Source: Arenicellales bacterium
Lineage (GTDB): Bacteria > Pseudomonadota > Gammaproteobacteria > Arenicellales > JAJDZL01
DNA length: 56,914 nucleotides
NCBI GenBank assembly: GCA_951813075.1
Contig: OX638343.1
Coordinates: 1,963,087-2,020,000, forward strand
Direction of reading: 5' to 3'
Part shown: positions 16,855 to 26,185 of the stretch, piece by piece
Layout: every line of letters starts with the position of its first letter
Numbering within the stretch: position 1 is the first letter of the stretch
The notes under the pieces: generated by a model
What the model was told of the DNA's origin: nothing
Database searches by the model: none
What the model saw: the letters and a program-made list of their open reading frames with translations, nothing else
Position numbers and translations under genes: made by a program

Positions 16855-18150
16855 ATGATTTACGCGAACGATTATCAGGATTGTCCCTATTGGTGGGAAG
16901 CAGCGCCAAGACAACAGTTGCCGTCTGTAGCCGAATCAGATTTACCGAAAATGGTCGATGTCCTGATTATCGGTTCTGGATACACTGGACTGAATGCCGC
17001 TCTACAGACTGCGCGCGCCGGACGATCAACACTGGTTCTGGAAAAGGATCTGGTTGGACACGGATGCAGCAGTCGCAATGGCGGACAGGCTGGTACAAGC
17101 TTCAAGCCGAGTATATCCAAGCTTGAAAAAAAATTCGGTCGCGATTCCGCAATCAGAATGTTGCGCGAAGGACACCGCGCTCTTCAGTACCTGAAAGATC
17201 TGATTCAATCTGAAAACTTGGACTGTGATTTTGAACAAAGCGGAAGACTGATCGGCATCCACAGAAAGCGTTCTTATGAGAGACTCGCACGGGAATACCA
17301 GTCCATTCCGAACGAAGTCAAGCACGAGTTTCACATGGTTCCAAAAACCGAAATTCGACAGGAAATCGGTTCGGATTTCTTTTTTGGTGGCTGTGTATTA
17401 CCCTCACATGGTTCGTTGCATCCTGGTAAATATCACTCCGAATTGCTGACCAGAGTTCTGCAGTCCGGGGCGACTGTCATCGACCGTTGTAACGTCACCC
17501 GGTTGGAGAAAATCTCCAGTGGATTCAGTGTCCACACGACTAGGGGAACATTCAACGCTGCTAATGTAGTCCTGGCAACGAACGGATATACACAAAGCCA
17601 GTTTCACTGGCACAATAAACGAATTCTGCCGATCGGAAGCTTTCAGATTGCAACCGAAGTCCTGCCGGAGTCAGTTACGTCGCAACTCAATCCTCGGGCA
17701 CGTGTTATATCGGATACGCAATTGGTTGGAAATTATTTCCGCCTGTCGCCTGATCGCAAACGACAGATATTTGGTGGTCGTGTAACGTTCACCGAGGCAA
17801 CTTCAGAATCTGGAACAGGGGTTCTTTATGAACAAATGATGAAAATCTATCCGCAACTGACAGGCACCAAAGTCTCCTATGCATGGGTTGGATTTGTCGC
17901 ATACACGACAGACATCAGCCCCCATATCGGCGTGCACGACGGCGTGCATTACGCGATGGGCTACTGTGGGTCAGGCATTACGCTGTCCAGTTATTTTGGA
18001 ATGAGAATCGGACAAAAAGTACTTGGAACCAAAGAAGGAGATACAGAACTGGATCGCCTGGAATTCCGGCCCTGGCCATCGATCTTCCAGAGGAAACCAG
18101 TAATGGCAGCAGCAACACAATTGACCAGACTGGCGGAGAATTTTATTTGA
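16855..18150 (+). CDS. FAD-dependent oxidoreductase, gamma-glutamylputrescine oxidase (PuuB/OrdL)-like
   Basis: A 431-residue DAO-family flavoprotein. The dinucleotide-binding motif is at residues 35-50 (DVLIIGSGYTGLNAAL). SSRNGGQAGTSFKP is the signature shared by PuuB/OrdL and related amine oxidases, and the N-terminus with YWWEAAPR is also typical. The C-terminal FAD-contacting region is MGYCGSGITLSSYFG. The likely reaction is oxidative deamination of an N-substituted amine such as gamma-glutamylputrescine. No puuA, puuC or puuD lies nearby, so the polyamine role rests on family resemblance. An agmatine deiminase elsewhere in the window is a loose thematic link only. Confidence 0.86.
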   Translation: MIYANDYQDCPYWWEAAPRQQLPSVAESDLPKMVDVLIIGSGYTGLNAALQTARAGRSTLVLEKDLVGHGCSSRNGGQAGTSFKPSISKLEKKFGRDSAIRMLREGHRALQYLKDLIQSENLDCDFEQSGRLIGIHRKRSYERLAREYQSIPNEVKHEFHMVPKTEIRQEIGSDFFFGGCVLPSHGSLHPGKYHSELLTRVLQSGATVIDRCNVTRLEKISSGFSVHTTRGTFNAANVVLATNGYTQSQFHWHNKRILPIGSFQIATEVLPESVTSQLNPRARVISDTQLVGNYFRLSPDRKRQIFGGRVTFTEATSESGTGVLYEQMMKIYPQLTGTKVSYAWVGFVAYTTDISPHIGVHDGVHYAMGYCGSGITLSSYFGMRIGQKVLGTKEGDTELDRLEFRPWPSIFQRKPVMAAATQLTRLAENFI

Positions 18151-18180
18151 CTCGGTGAGTGAAACCAACCCCCAATTTCT

Positions 18181-18822
18181 TTAATTTGTGAGCTTTTCGG
18201 ACAGATTGGCTGTCACTGCATCAATTCCTGACTTTTTGATCTCGGAATTCAGAATCGCGCGATAGTTGATCGCAAAACTCACTCCCTGAAAAACAATGTC
18301 GTAAACCTTCCAACCGTCGCCATCCTCATTGGTCATGCGAAAATCGATTTTCACCGCATCGGATCCGGGATATTTAACGACCATGGGTACAATGGCACGT
18401 CCCTCGTTGTTGCCCGGTTTTGCGTCCTTGATTGTGATGCTTTCCAGATAGGTGTCAAGTTTGTCTCGATTGCTGACAATCGAGGTCACAAAGGTGCGAA
18501 GAAGAAACTGCGTCAGAATTCTGGTAAATTCACTCCGTTGCTGTTCAGATGCTTTTCTCCAATGCGCGGCGAGGATCAACTTGGAAAATTTTTCAACATG
18601 CAGTCGAGGAAGCAATTCCCGATTAACCGCATCGGTCGCAACAGATTTAAGTATTTCACTATCGCCCGACTTGGAAATAATTTCCTCGTATATGACGTGG
18701 ATGGTTTCCGACACCGTAACCTTGGCGCCATCTATATTCGCTTCGGCGAATTTCACGGCCCCGGCAGTTACCAGCACTATGGCAACAGCAACAACATAGA
18801 AATTTTTCATATTCCTTTTCAT
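18181..18822 (-). CDS. mlaC: MlaC/Ttg2D-family phospholipid-binding ABC transporter protein
   Basis: A 213-residue exported protein with a signal peptide (hydrophobic residues 8-22, then KFAEA). The Tol_Tol_Ttg2 domain follows, with RLHVEKFSKLILAAHWRKAS, the phi-rich EFTRILTQFLLRTF helix, and the C-terminal KVYDIVFQGVSFAINYRAIL segment typical of MlaC. It ferries phospholipids through the periplasm between MlaA and the MlaFEDB complex to keep the outer membrane asymmetric. mlaFEDB is not adjacent, so this is an orphan or split copy. It ends 30 nt from the convergent oxidoreductase gene. Confidence 0.88.
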   Translation of the reverse strand: MKRNMKNFYVVAVAIVLVTAGAVKFAEANIDGAKVTVSETIHVIYEEIISKSGDSEILKSVATDAVNRELLPRLHVEKFSKLILAAHWRKASEQQRSEFTRILTQFLLRTFVTSIVSNRDKLDTYLESITIKDAKPGNNEGRAIVPMVVKYPGSDAVKIDFRMTNEDGDGWKVYDIVFQGVSFAINYRAILNSEIKKSGIDAVTANLSEKLTN

Positions 18823-18883
18823 AAAAACGGATTATATTCGTAGACCGAGGTTTGAATTGGGATAAGAAAAGCAATTTCAAAAA

Positions 18884-19858
18884 ATGTATCAAAAATTTTT
18901 ACAAATGCTTCACTTGGTGTATGAAATGCAGGCAACGGAGCAAGGCTTTACCTACAAGCAGATTGAAGACAAATTTGGCGTTTCCCGTCGAACTGCGGAG
19001 CGAATGGTGAAGGCCATCAGTGACTCATTTCTAGAGATTGAGCTGGCAACCAAACGTCCAAAACGATGGCGTCTCAAACGCATAATTCCAACCCCTAACC
19101 TCACTCTTGAACAGATTTCCGTACTGCAAGCTGCGTCGCGCATGTTCGAAGAAAACTCCATGCCTGCATATTCTCTGCAAACGGACAATCTGTTAAAAAT
19201 GCTTCGTGCAAATATGGATTCAACGGCTCAACGGATAGTAGAACATGATTCAGAAATTCTCTATGAATCAGAGGGCTTTGTGGCAAGACCTGGTCCACGC
19301 GAGTACGTCGATACAGAACTCATAAGAGAATTGCGTCACGCCATCCTCGCCTGTCAAACTATCAGCATCAAGTACACTTCAAGCAAAGAATCGGAGCCCA
19401 GATTGCGTACGGTCCACCCCTATGGATTCCTGCACGGAGTACGTCAATATCTTGTAGCATTTAACCCGAATCCGATTTCCGGTGGGTTCCGCACCTATAC
19501 AATGGCGAAAATCAGAAGTCTGGAAGTTCATGAACGACAGTTCTTTGAGCGCAAGGCAGATTTCAGTTTTCAAGACTTCCTCGGCACAAGTTTTGGTGTC
19601 TTTCAGGAAAAGCCCTATAACATCGTTTGGCGGTTCGATTCAGATATCGCCCAAGTCGCACAGGAGTGGAACTTTCATCGTTCTCAGAAAATTCGACGGA
19701 TGCGGGACGGTCGACTGGAAGTCTCATTCAGAGCAGGTGGAATCGACGAAATGGCTGCGCATCTCATTACTTGGGGCGACAAAGTCGAAGTCGTGAGGCC
19801 AAAAAAACTGATCGATCGGCTGCGCGAAATCAGAGACTCCATCCGAGTACCGGACTGA
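18884..19858 (+). CDS. WYL-domain transcriptional regulator
   Basis: A 324-residue regulator. The N-terminal DeoR-type winged helix (FTYKQIEDKFGVSRRTAERM) is followed by a WYL domain around residues 145-215 (TISIKYTSSKE, VHPYGFLHGVRQYLVAF) and a C-terminal WCX-like extension (AQEWNFHRSQKIRRMRDGRLEVSF). WYL domains sense nucleic acid or nucleotide ligands in several characterised regulators. It is divergent to mlaC and convergent with glcB (15 nt), so its target is not evident from context; mlaC or itself are the nearest candidates. Confidence 0.88.
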   Translation: MYQKFLQMLHLVYEMQATEQGFTYKQIEDKFGVSRRTAERMVKAISDSFLEIELATKRPKRWRLKRIIPTPNLTLEQISVLQAASRMFEENSMPAYSLQTDNLLKMLRANMDSTAQRIVEHDSEILYESEGFVARPGPREYVDTELIRELRHAILACQTISIKYTSSKESEPRLRTVHPYGFLHGVRQYLVAFNPNPISGGFRTYTMAKIRSLEVHERQFFERKADFSFQDFLGTSFGVFQEKPYNIVWRFDSDIAQVAQEWNFHRSQKIRRMRDGRLEVSFRAGGIDEMAAHLITWGDKVEVVRPKKLIDRLREIRDSIRVPD

Positions 19859-19873
19859 ATCTGGGTCAAAAAA

Positions 19874-22081
19874 TTATGAATGGATTTGCTTTGACTCCCG
19901 TCTTCGGGAATGTAGTATCGGCTCCGTATACCCGTTAGGCGATTCCACTCCCTTGAATACCAAATCCAACGCCGCCTGGAATCCGACACTGGAGTCATAA
20001 TCCGGCGCCATACTCCGATAATCTTCGACCCCCTCATTTTGTCGATCGACGATTTCTGCGACCCTCTTGAACGTATCAATCACCTGATCGCTCGTAACCA
20101 GACCGTGCTGAAGCCAGTTTGCAATCAACTGGCTGGATATTCTGAGCGTGGCTCTATCTTCCATAAGATTGATTTCATTCATGTCGGGAATTTTCGAGCA
20201 ACCGATTCCCTCCTCCACCCAGTGAACCACATAACCCAGGATGCTTTGAGCGTTGTTTTCCAATTCATTTTCGATCACTTCCTGTGAGAGTTCCTCTCGT
20301 AATACCGGTTGCTCGAGAAGATCATCCAGCTTGACTCTTTCGCGAGATTGAATCGAGCGCTGAACCTCAAGCACATCCACTTCGTGATAGTGCAGTGCAT
20401 GGAGTACAGCCAGAGTCGGTGAAGGAACCCACGCGGTGTTTGCACCCGATTCTGGATGCCCGCGTTTCGTGGTATACATCGCCTTCATCAGATCCGGCAT
20501 CGTCCACATGCCTTTACCGATCTGACCGACGCTGTAAACGCCTGTATCGACACCCACCTCAACATTCCAATCTTCATAGGAATGAAGCCAATGCGCCTTT
20601 TTCATCTGGTCCTTTGTAATAGACGGCCCCAAGGTCATCATTGTGTGAATCTCGTCACCTGTGCGATCCAAGAAGCCGGTGTTGATAAAAATCACACGAT
20701 TTCTGGCTTCCCGAATACATTCCTTAAGATTGATCGTTGTGCGTCGTTCTTCATCCATAATTCCGATCTTGAGTGTATTTCGCTTCAGTTTCAGACTATC
20801 CTCGACCCGGGCGAACAATTCGACGGTTGCTGCGACTTCTTCCGGTCCATGCAATTTGGGCTTGACTACATATACACTGCCACAGCGACTGTTTGGAAAA
20901 GCTTTCGCTCCTTCGCCTGTCAGATTGTGCTTCGCACATAGACTGATCACCATCGCATCCAGAAAACCTTCCGGAATCTGCTCACCCGATTTGGTTTTCA
21001 CAGCGTCCGTATACATGTGGATGCCTACATGCCTGACCAGCATCATGCTTCGCGCCGAAACAGTTACCGACATACCATAGGGATTGGTAAACTCCATATC
21101 CCGATTGAGCGAGCGCTCAACAAGTTTACCGCCTTTCTCGAATTCTATCGTCAGAGTGCCCTTCATCAGACCGAGCCAATTTCTGTAGGCAACTGTCTTG
21201 TCTGCAGCGTCCACTGTCGAAACCGCATCCTCGAAATCCTGAATCGTGGTTACAGCAGCCTCCATGGCGACGTCATAAATGCCAGCTGGGTCATTTCGAC
21301 CGATCGGTGAACTTCGATCAATCAGTAAACGGAAAAATAATCCATTGTTGTAGAGCAGTATCTCAGACGGGTCGTACATCAATCCGAAAAACCCAGCGAA
21401 CTGACCAGCAGATTTTAGTGTGGTGAAACTGCCGTCCTTGAGTGTTACATTCAATTCGAGTGTTCGGTGTCCGGCGGGAGCGATAAAGTATTTTTTTGCA
21501 TCGGCATGACTTCCGAATTGCAGCGGAACGACTTGATCCAGGAAATTGCGGGTCCACTGAATAACCCTGTCACCGCGCTCCGGATCATAATTCGCAGGGG
21601 GATCGCCGGGCTCAGAATCAGGTTCAGCGACACCGGATGTATACAATGCGTCGTACAGACTACCCCATCGGGCATTCGCCGCATTCAGTGCATAGCGGGC
21701 ATTGTCAACAGGCACGACGAGCTGTGGTGCGCTGACATCGGAGATTTCCCGATCGACATCCTCAACCTCAACCTTGAACGGCTGACCCTCGTCGACCAGA
21801 TAACCGATTTGCGAAAGGAATTCTCGATTTTCCTCTACCGTATAGTCTTTGGCATGATCCGTAGAGTTCCAGTCGTCAATTTTCTTCTGGATCTCATCTC
21901 TCTTGTTGAGAAGATAACGATTCTTGTAACCGAGGTCCGAAACGAGTTTCTCAAGTGAGTTCCAGAAATACTCTGGTTCCACTCCAGTTCCCGGCGCGAC
22001 TTCCTCGGCAACAAGGTTGTAGAGTCGCTCGCTGACTCTCAGACCACCACAGGTTACATATTGGTTGCTACTACCCGACAT
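19874..22081 (-). CDS. glcB: Malate synthase G
   Basis: A 735-residue monomeric malate synthase, matching the family length. It condenses glyoxylate with acetyl-CoA to malate. The conserved blocks are visible: the N-terminal clasp (residues 1-90), FFLLID-like LLYNNGLFFRLLIDRS, the catalytic-barrel segments VYVVKPKLHGPEEVA and KIGIMDEERRTTINLKECI, and INTGFLDRTGDEIHT. The C-terminal plug has DRATLRISSQLIANWLQHG. Isocitrate lyase is not in the window, so the glyoxylate could come from glycolate or purine/glycine routes. The gene stands alone and is convergent with the WYL regulator. Confidence 0.96.
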   Translation of the reverse strand: MSGSSNQYVTCGGLRVSERLYNLVAEEVAPGTGVEPEYFWNSLEKLVSDLGYKNRYLLNKRDEIQKKIDDWNSTDHAKDYTVEENREFLSQIGYLVDEGQPFKVEVEDVDREISDVSAPQLVVPVDNARYALNAANARWGSLYDALYTSGVAEPDSEPGDPPANYDPERGDRVIQWTRNFLDQVVPLQFGSHADAKKYFIAPAGHRTLELNVTLKDGSFTTLKSAGQFAGFFGLMYDPSEILLYNNGLFFRLLIDRSSPIGRNDPAGIYDVAMEAAVTTIQDFEDAVSTVDAADKTVAYRNWLGLMKGTLTIEFEKGGKLVERSLNRDMEFTNPYGMSVTVSARSMMLVRHVGIHMYTDAVKTKSGEQIPEGFLDAMVISLCAKHNLTGEGAKAFPNSRCGSVYVVKPKLHGPEEVAATVELFARVEDSLKLKRNTLKIGIMDEERRTTINLKECIREARNRVIFINTGFLDRTGDEIHTMMTLGPSITKDQMKKAHWLHSYEDWNVEVGVDTGVYSVGQIGKGMWTMPDLMKAMYTTKRGHPESGANTAWVPSPTLAVLHALHYHEVDVLEVQRSIQSRERVKLDDLLEQPVLREELSQEVIENELENNAQSILGYVVHWVEEGIGCSKIPDMNEINLMEDRATLRISSQLIANWLQHGLVTSDQVIDTFKRVAEIVDRQNEGVEDYRSMAPDYDSSVGFQAALDLVFKGVESPNGYTEPILHSRRRESKQIHS

Positions 22082-22843
22082 AACGCACGTATTTTACACT
22101 CCAATTTGAATTTTGCTAAGTCTATGAATTGTTATTCAGACACCCGTCAGAAGGTGGAGGTGGAATCAGTGGCTTCAAGCTTTTTTCACAATCGCCGGCT
22201 TTGGTTGTAGCCGATTTGCGTAAAGCAAGTGGTGTTTGATGGAAAGAAATTTTGCTCAATGCCCTCGCACATCGTTTTGTCAAAATACCGTTGTTCCCTG
22301 TATGACAGAGTCAATCAATATGAACTGCATCATGATTGAGAATCGTATGATAGAGGACGAAGGCGACTGTTATTCGCGCCCGGTATCGACAGGCATAACA
22401 AGTTACAGTTGTAACAAATAATGGTATTTTGCAAATTGGTTGACATCGAATTGAAAATAGCAAATATTTTCCAACATGAACCAGTCGTTATTCTTGCGCT
22501 ATTTGAGTATGCGCAGAGCTAAAGAGAGTCAGCCTCAACGAAAATATGCCTCGGATTGACACTGAATACGACGCAATCGAAGACAATTGAATCGATCAGA
22601 TGGCGAGATTGGCAGAACCTGTCGGATTCTCAAACCACCAAACCGATATCGTCCGTCCCCTATGACCAACTTCTAAAAGACGATATAACTTCTAATCCGT
22701 TCGGCTCAAAACTGAAAGCCAAGCAGAAATCCCAGAAATCCCAAAAACAAGATTCTTCCAGTAAATTGACGAAATTGGGACGTACTATCTTTAAAACTAG
22801 GTACATAATACCCATCAATTGACACGACCCAAGGTATGTTCTC
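22082..22843 (+). other. Intergenic region between glcB and nnrU
   Basis: About 760 bases. The part next to glcB carries its promoter on the minus strand; a small G+C-rich hairpin (around 22188-22212) precedes it, but no known riboswitch pattern was recognised. A plus-strand frame at 22556-22822 encodes a lysine- and glutamine-rich 88-residue peptide starting at TTG without a ribosome binding site; it is not considered a confident gene. No RNA gene was recognised. Confidence 0.45.
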
Positions 22844-23401
22844 ATGAATCTACTGATTACCGGACTGACTCTGTTTGTAGCCTTGCATCTGATTCCCAGT
22901 GTTCCGCCGTTACGTGCTGCACTTGTTTCAAGTCTCGGTGAATCGAAGTATCGAGCGATTTTCGCAGCTGTTTCATTCGTAGGCCTGGGGCTTATCATTT
23001 GGGGATTTTCCAAAGCTGAATTTCAACCTGTCTACCAGCCTTTTACTTGGGGACGTTCACTTGCGTTTGGATTGGTACCCGTCGCACTGATTCTGTTCGC
23101 AGCAGCAAACATGCCAACGCACATCCGGGCATTTGTACGTCACCCTATGCTAGCAGGATTATTTATGTGGGCGATCGCACACCTTGCAGCAAACGGAGAT
23201 TTGAGGTCGATTCTACTGTTTGGGGCGTTAGGCGCTTATTCTGTAGTTGCAACAGCTAGCGTTATCATGCGAGGCAAGCAGTCTTCCCAAGTCAAGGCTC
23301 CCCGATGGACGATGGACATCGTGGCAATCGTATCCGGGTCTGTTGCCGCTGGGTTGCTCGCGATTTTTCACGGTGTATTGTTCGGAATGCCGCTGATGTA
23401 G
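22844..23401 (+). CDS. NnrU family integral membrane protein
   Basis: A 185-residue inner-membrane protein with five or six hydrophobic helices. HLIPSVPPLR near the N-terminus, FIGLGLIIWG-like FVGLGLIIWGFS, and RHPMLAGLFMWAIAHLAANGD match the NnrU family. NnrU is required for nitrite and nitric oxide reduction in some denitrifiers and is related to the isoprenylcysteine carboxyl methyltransferase fold; many members occur outside denitrification loci. No denitrification gene is nearby, so the role here is open. AAGG lies upstream of the ATG. The choline-sulfatase gene is convergent. Confidence 0.88.
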   Translation: MNLLITGLTLFVALHLIPSVPPLRAALVSSLGESKYRAIFAAVSFVGLGLIIWGFSKAEFQPVYQPFTWGRSLAFGLVPVALILFAAANMPTHIRAFVRHPMLAGLFMWAIAHLAANGDLRSILLFGALGAYSVVATASVIMRGKQSSQVKAPRWTMDIVAIVSGSVAAGLLAIFHGVLFGMPLM

Positions 23402-23433
23402 ATTCGATCACGAGATCTTTACTTCCAAAAGAA

Positions 23434-23455
23434 CACGCGGGCACCCGCGTTGATG
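23434..23455 (-). terminator. Possible terminator hairpin between nnrU and betC
   Basis: ACGCGGG (23435-23441) and CCCGCGT (23444-23450) form a G+C-rich hairpin 18 nt past the minus-strand sulfatase stop. On that strand a short T-rich stretch follows. The tight loop makes the stem effectively 6 bp. It could serve either convergent gene. Confidence 0.45.
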
Positions 23456-23467
23456 AGGATGGTTGGA

Positions 23468-25009
23468 TTATTGTGAACGTCTTTCCAGAAAGGGTGTCGG
23501 TTCGACGAAAGGATAGCGTGCTTTGGCTTTGGTTCCGACTGCGCTTGCGTTTCTCACAAATCGCTGATCGTCATCGAACCTTACACAATAAGCCCAACTT
23601 GGCTCTCCATCAGTTGCTTTCTGTATGATTTGTCTTTGTCTTTGGCTGTCCAGACATGACTGGTGAATGAATTCCGGATTCCAGTTCTCCATCAACTCAT
23701 CGTGCATACGTGCGGCATCCTGCGCATAATCGGGATGATCAATCAAATTCTCGATCTCATTTGGATCGCTCGAAAGATCGAAAAGCATGGAAGGATGTCC
23801 ATGTGTATATATGAGTTTCAGATCGTCTCTTCGAACCATTCGGCATGGTGCGTTGACACCTTCGCCCGTATATTCGGATACAACCCTGTTGTCCCAATCG
23901 GCTCGACCCGACATAATTGAAAGCAGACTGTGACCATCCCAGAACTGCCTCTCGGCGGTAACACTTCCAGCGCCGCCGATCTCAACAAAAGTCGGAAGCA
24001 GATCGACCAGTGAAACCAGTTCAGAAACCTCGCCGCGCGTCTGCACGCCAGGCATACTGATGATCAGGGGAACTGCAGCTGACCACTCAAAAAACGCCTG
24101 TTTGAACCACATTCCACGCTCGCCGAGCATTTCACCGTGATCAGAAGTGAATACAACCACAGTCTCGGAATCAAGTTTGAGCGCTTCAAGCGTGTCTAGA
24201 ATTCGTCCGACCTTGTCGTCGATGTACGAGCACATCCCAAAATAGGCATGACGCGCCGTCTTGATATGCTCATCAGTTACATCGTGCAGGTCACCACCAT
24301 GCGCATAGTAAAGCCACCGGCTCATTTGATCCATGTCTTCCAGACTGATCTCCGGAACAGTTGGCATAGGCACCTCGTCGTGAGAATAAAGATCCCAATG
24401 GTGCTGGAGTGTCACGTACGGTGAATGCGGGTGGGTAAAGGATATCCATAGCAGAAAAGGGTTGTCGCTGTTATACCTGGCCAGATCGTAAAGCTTCTGT
24501 ATACCTGCAAATTCCACTTCCTCGTCATAGTCAATCTGAAGGCTGCGGGTGCAGATTCCAGCGTCTACCACAGCGCGCATGTTGATGCCAGTCGGGCGGT
24601 ATCGCTCGCCGACAATCCAGTCCGGCGTCCAAGCAAAATTGGAAGGATAAATGTCTGTCGTTATCCGTTCATTGAATCCGTGCAACTGATCCGGGCCTAT
24701 GAAATGCATCTTGCCCGCCATCACTGTGTGGTAATTCAGTTGGCGTAACCAATGCGCTATCGTCGGAATTGACGCAGACATCTCTGTCGCATTGTCCCAG
24801 ACATTGATTGCGTTCGCATAACGACCAGCCAGCATTGATGCTCGTGAGGGAACGCATAGCGGGAAATTACAATATGCATTCTGAAAGACAGTTCCGTTTT
24901 CAGCCAATCGATCAATATTGGGGGTCTTGACGAGTGGATGACCGTATGCGGACAGTGCTTTCGCACTCATCTGATCAGCTTGAATGACGACAATGTTTGG
25001 CTTTTTCAT
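23468..25009 (-). CDS. betC: Choline-sulfatase
   Basis: A 513-residue type I sulfatase that hydrolyses choline-O-sulfate to choline and sulfate. The formylglycine site is C52-V-P-S-R56 followed by ASMLAGR, so it needs a formylglycine-generating enzyme. Metal-site residues occur at the N-terminus (VVIQADQM), in KMHFIGPDQLHGFNER and in VFTSDHGEMLGERGMWFK. PSNFAWTPDW, HPHSPYV and the choline-sulfatase-type C-terminal segment separate it from general arylsulfatases. No signal peptide is seen, so it is cytosolic and the substrate must be imported. The TTT binding-protein gene lies 88 nt upstream on the same strand, which suggests uptake and hydrolysis are co-expressed. No betA, betB or betI lies here. 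Confidence 0.9.
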   Translation of the reverse strand: MKKPNIVVIQADQMSAKALSAYGHPLVKTPNIDRLAENGTVFQNAYCNFPLCVPSRASMLAGRYANAINVWDNATEMSASIPTIAHWLRQLNYHTVMAGKMHFIGPDQLHGFNERITTDIYPSNFAWTPDWIVGERYRPTGINMRAVVDAGICTRSLQIDYDEEVEFAGIQKLYDLARYNSDNPFLLWISFTHPHSPYVTLQHHWDLYSHDEVPMPTVPEISLEDMDQMSRWLYYAHGGDLHDVTDEHIKTARHAYFGMCSYIDDKVGRILDTLEALKLDSETVVVFTSDHGEMLGERGMWFKQAFFEWSAAVPLIISMPGVQTRGEVSELVSLVDLLPTFVEIGGAGSVTAERQFWDGHSLLSIMSGRADWDNRVVSEYTGEGVNAPCRMVRRDDLKLIYTHGHPSMLFDLSSDPNEIENLIDHPDYAQDAARMHDELMENWNPEFIHQSCLDSQRQRQIIQKATDGEPSWAYCVRFDDDQRFVRNASAVGTKAKARYPFVEPTPFLERRSQ

Positions 25010-25097
25010 ATCGACAGTTCAGATTGAATTTCGTTCGCCTTGGATGAGTCGAAGTGAAGTGCGAAGCATCTGCTGCTCCGCACTTTCAATTTCGTGC

Positions 25098-26081
25098 TCA
25101 CTTGATGGTCATACCCAGTTTTTCCGTCAGGGTCTTGAAAGCCAGATATTGTTTCTCAACAAATATCTTCGTTTCAGCTGGAGGCTGAACATACGGTATT
25201 GAGCCAAGGCTCTTGGTCAGCTTCAACCATGCTTTATCCTCGGAAACCTTATCGAGTACCCCAACCCATTTGGTAACTACTTCATCCGGTAGCCCGGGCG
25301 GTCCCCAAAGACCACTCCATCCAACCACTGTTTGAAGTTCTGGATAACCCGCTTCACTCACCGTCGGCACATCCTTGATCGAAAGAACTCTTTTCGGTGT
25401 TGTTACGGCGAGTGCTTTGAGTTTCCCCGCCTGAATATTGCTTATCACACCCGACAGGTTTTGAAACAGCATATCAACGTGCCCACCGACTACGGCAGCG
25501 GCTGCTTTACCGCCACCTTTGTACGGTACATGTTTCATTGCATCAGCACCCATACCGAATTGATCCAATGTCATTACCATCGCAACATGAAGGAGTGTTC
25601 CTACACCGGCAGAGGAATAACTAAGATCGGCACCACCTTGAATCGCCGCTTTGACATCATCAAGAGAGTTGTATGGGGAGTCCGCCGATACTGCGAGAAC
25701 GAACGGATTCAGTTCAAGCAATCCGATAAAAGTGAACTCATCCCACGCGTACGGGATTGTTCTATTGATTGCGGGCACAGCCGCCTGTGAACCTACTCGA
25801 GCGAGCAGCATGGTGTAGCCGTCTGGTTTTCCCTTGGCAACTGTCGTAGATCCCGATACACCAGCTGCACCGGTTCGATTCACCACAAGAATCCCGTTTC
25901 CAAGATATCCCGGAGCGGTAGCGGACAGGGTCCGAGCTGCCAGGTCGGCCGCTCCACCTGGTCCGTACGGCGAAACAAGTGTCACGGGTTTTGTTGGATA
26001 CTCGGCTACGGCAATTCCGGAAGCGGCTAACGTCGCCACACCAATCAGTATTAACACAGCCTTGCGAATCATATTGCGCAT
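25098..26081 (-). CDS. tctC: Tripartite tricarboxylate transporter substrate-binding protein (TctC/Bug family)
   Basis: A 327-residue periplasmic binding protein with a signal peptide (hydrophobic residues 8-24, then AVAEYP). The Bug-family loops are PYGPGGAADLAARTL near residue 40 and GKPDGYTMLLARVGSQ near residue 90; these bind the carboxylate end of ligands through water bridges. YSSAGVGTLLHVAMVMTLDQ and HVPYKGGGKAAAAVVGGHVDM are typical. It pairs with TctA and TctB encoded on the other strand across the shared promoter region. The ligand is not predictable from sequence; the sulfatase downstream suggests a sulfated or zwitterionic compound. Confidence 0.93.
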   Translation of the reverse strand: MRNMIRKAVLILIGVATLAASGIAVAEYPTKPVTLVSPYGPGGAADLAARTLSATAPGYLGNGILVVNRTGAAGVSGSTTVAKGKPDGYTMLLARVGSQAAVPAINRTIPYAWDEFTFIGLLELNPFVLAVSADSPYNSLDDVKAAIQGGADLSYSSAGVGTLLHVAMVMTLDQFGMGADAMKHVPYKGGGKAAAAVVGGHVDMLFQNLSGVISNIQAGKLKALAVTTPKRVLSIKDVPTVSEAGYPELQTVVGWSGLWGPPGLPDEVVTKWVGVLDKVSEDKAWLKLTKSLGSIPYVQPPAETKIFVEKQYLAFKTLTEKLGMTIK

Positions 26082-26121
26082 AACTTATTCCTCCACAATG
26101 ATTATCGCTAGTAATTTAATC

Positions 26122-26151
26122 TTGACATCTGATGTCATACGGATTTAGTAT
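26122..26151 (+). promoter_or_regulatory. Promoter of the ROK-tctBA operon
   Basis: A consensus -35 TTGACA (26122-26127) and -10 TAGTAT (26146-26151) are separated by 18 nt, reading toward the ROK gene. The -35 overlaps the palindrome at 26123-26137, so a bound regulator would block it. On the other strand a GATAAT -10-like element close to tctC is consistent with a back-to-back promoter. Confidence 0.65.
26123..26137. promoter_or_regulatory. Perfect palindromic operator between tctC and the ROK gene
   Basis: TGACATC-T-GATGTCA is a perfect 7+7 dyad with a 1-nt centre in the 104-nt gap between the divergent tctC and ROK genes. Its position over the plus-strand -35 fits an operator, most likely for the adjacent ROK repressor. 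Confidence 0.65.
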
Positions 26152-26185
26152 AATTTAATTACTTACAGAAAGTAAATATAGAAGT

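Noticed and set aside
22556..22822. 88-residue lysine/glutamine-rich frame upstream of nnrU
   Set aside because: TTG start without a ribosome binding site, low-complexity content and no family resemblance.
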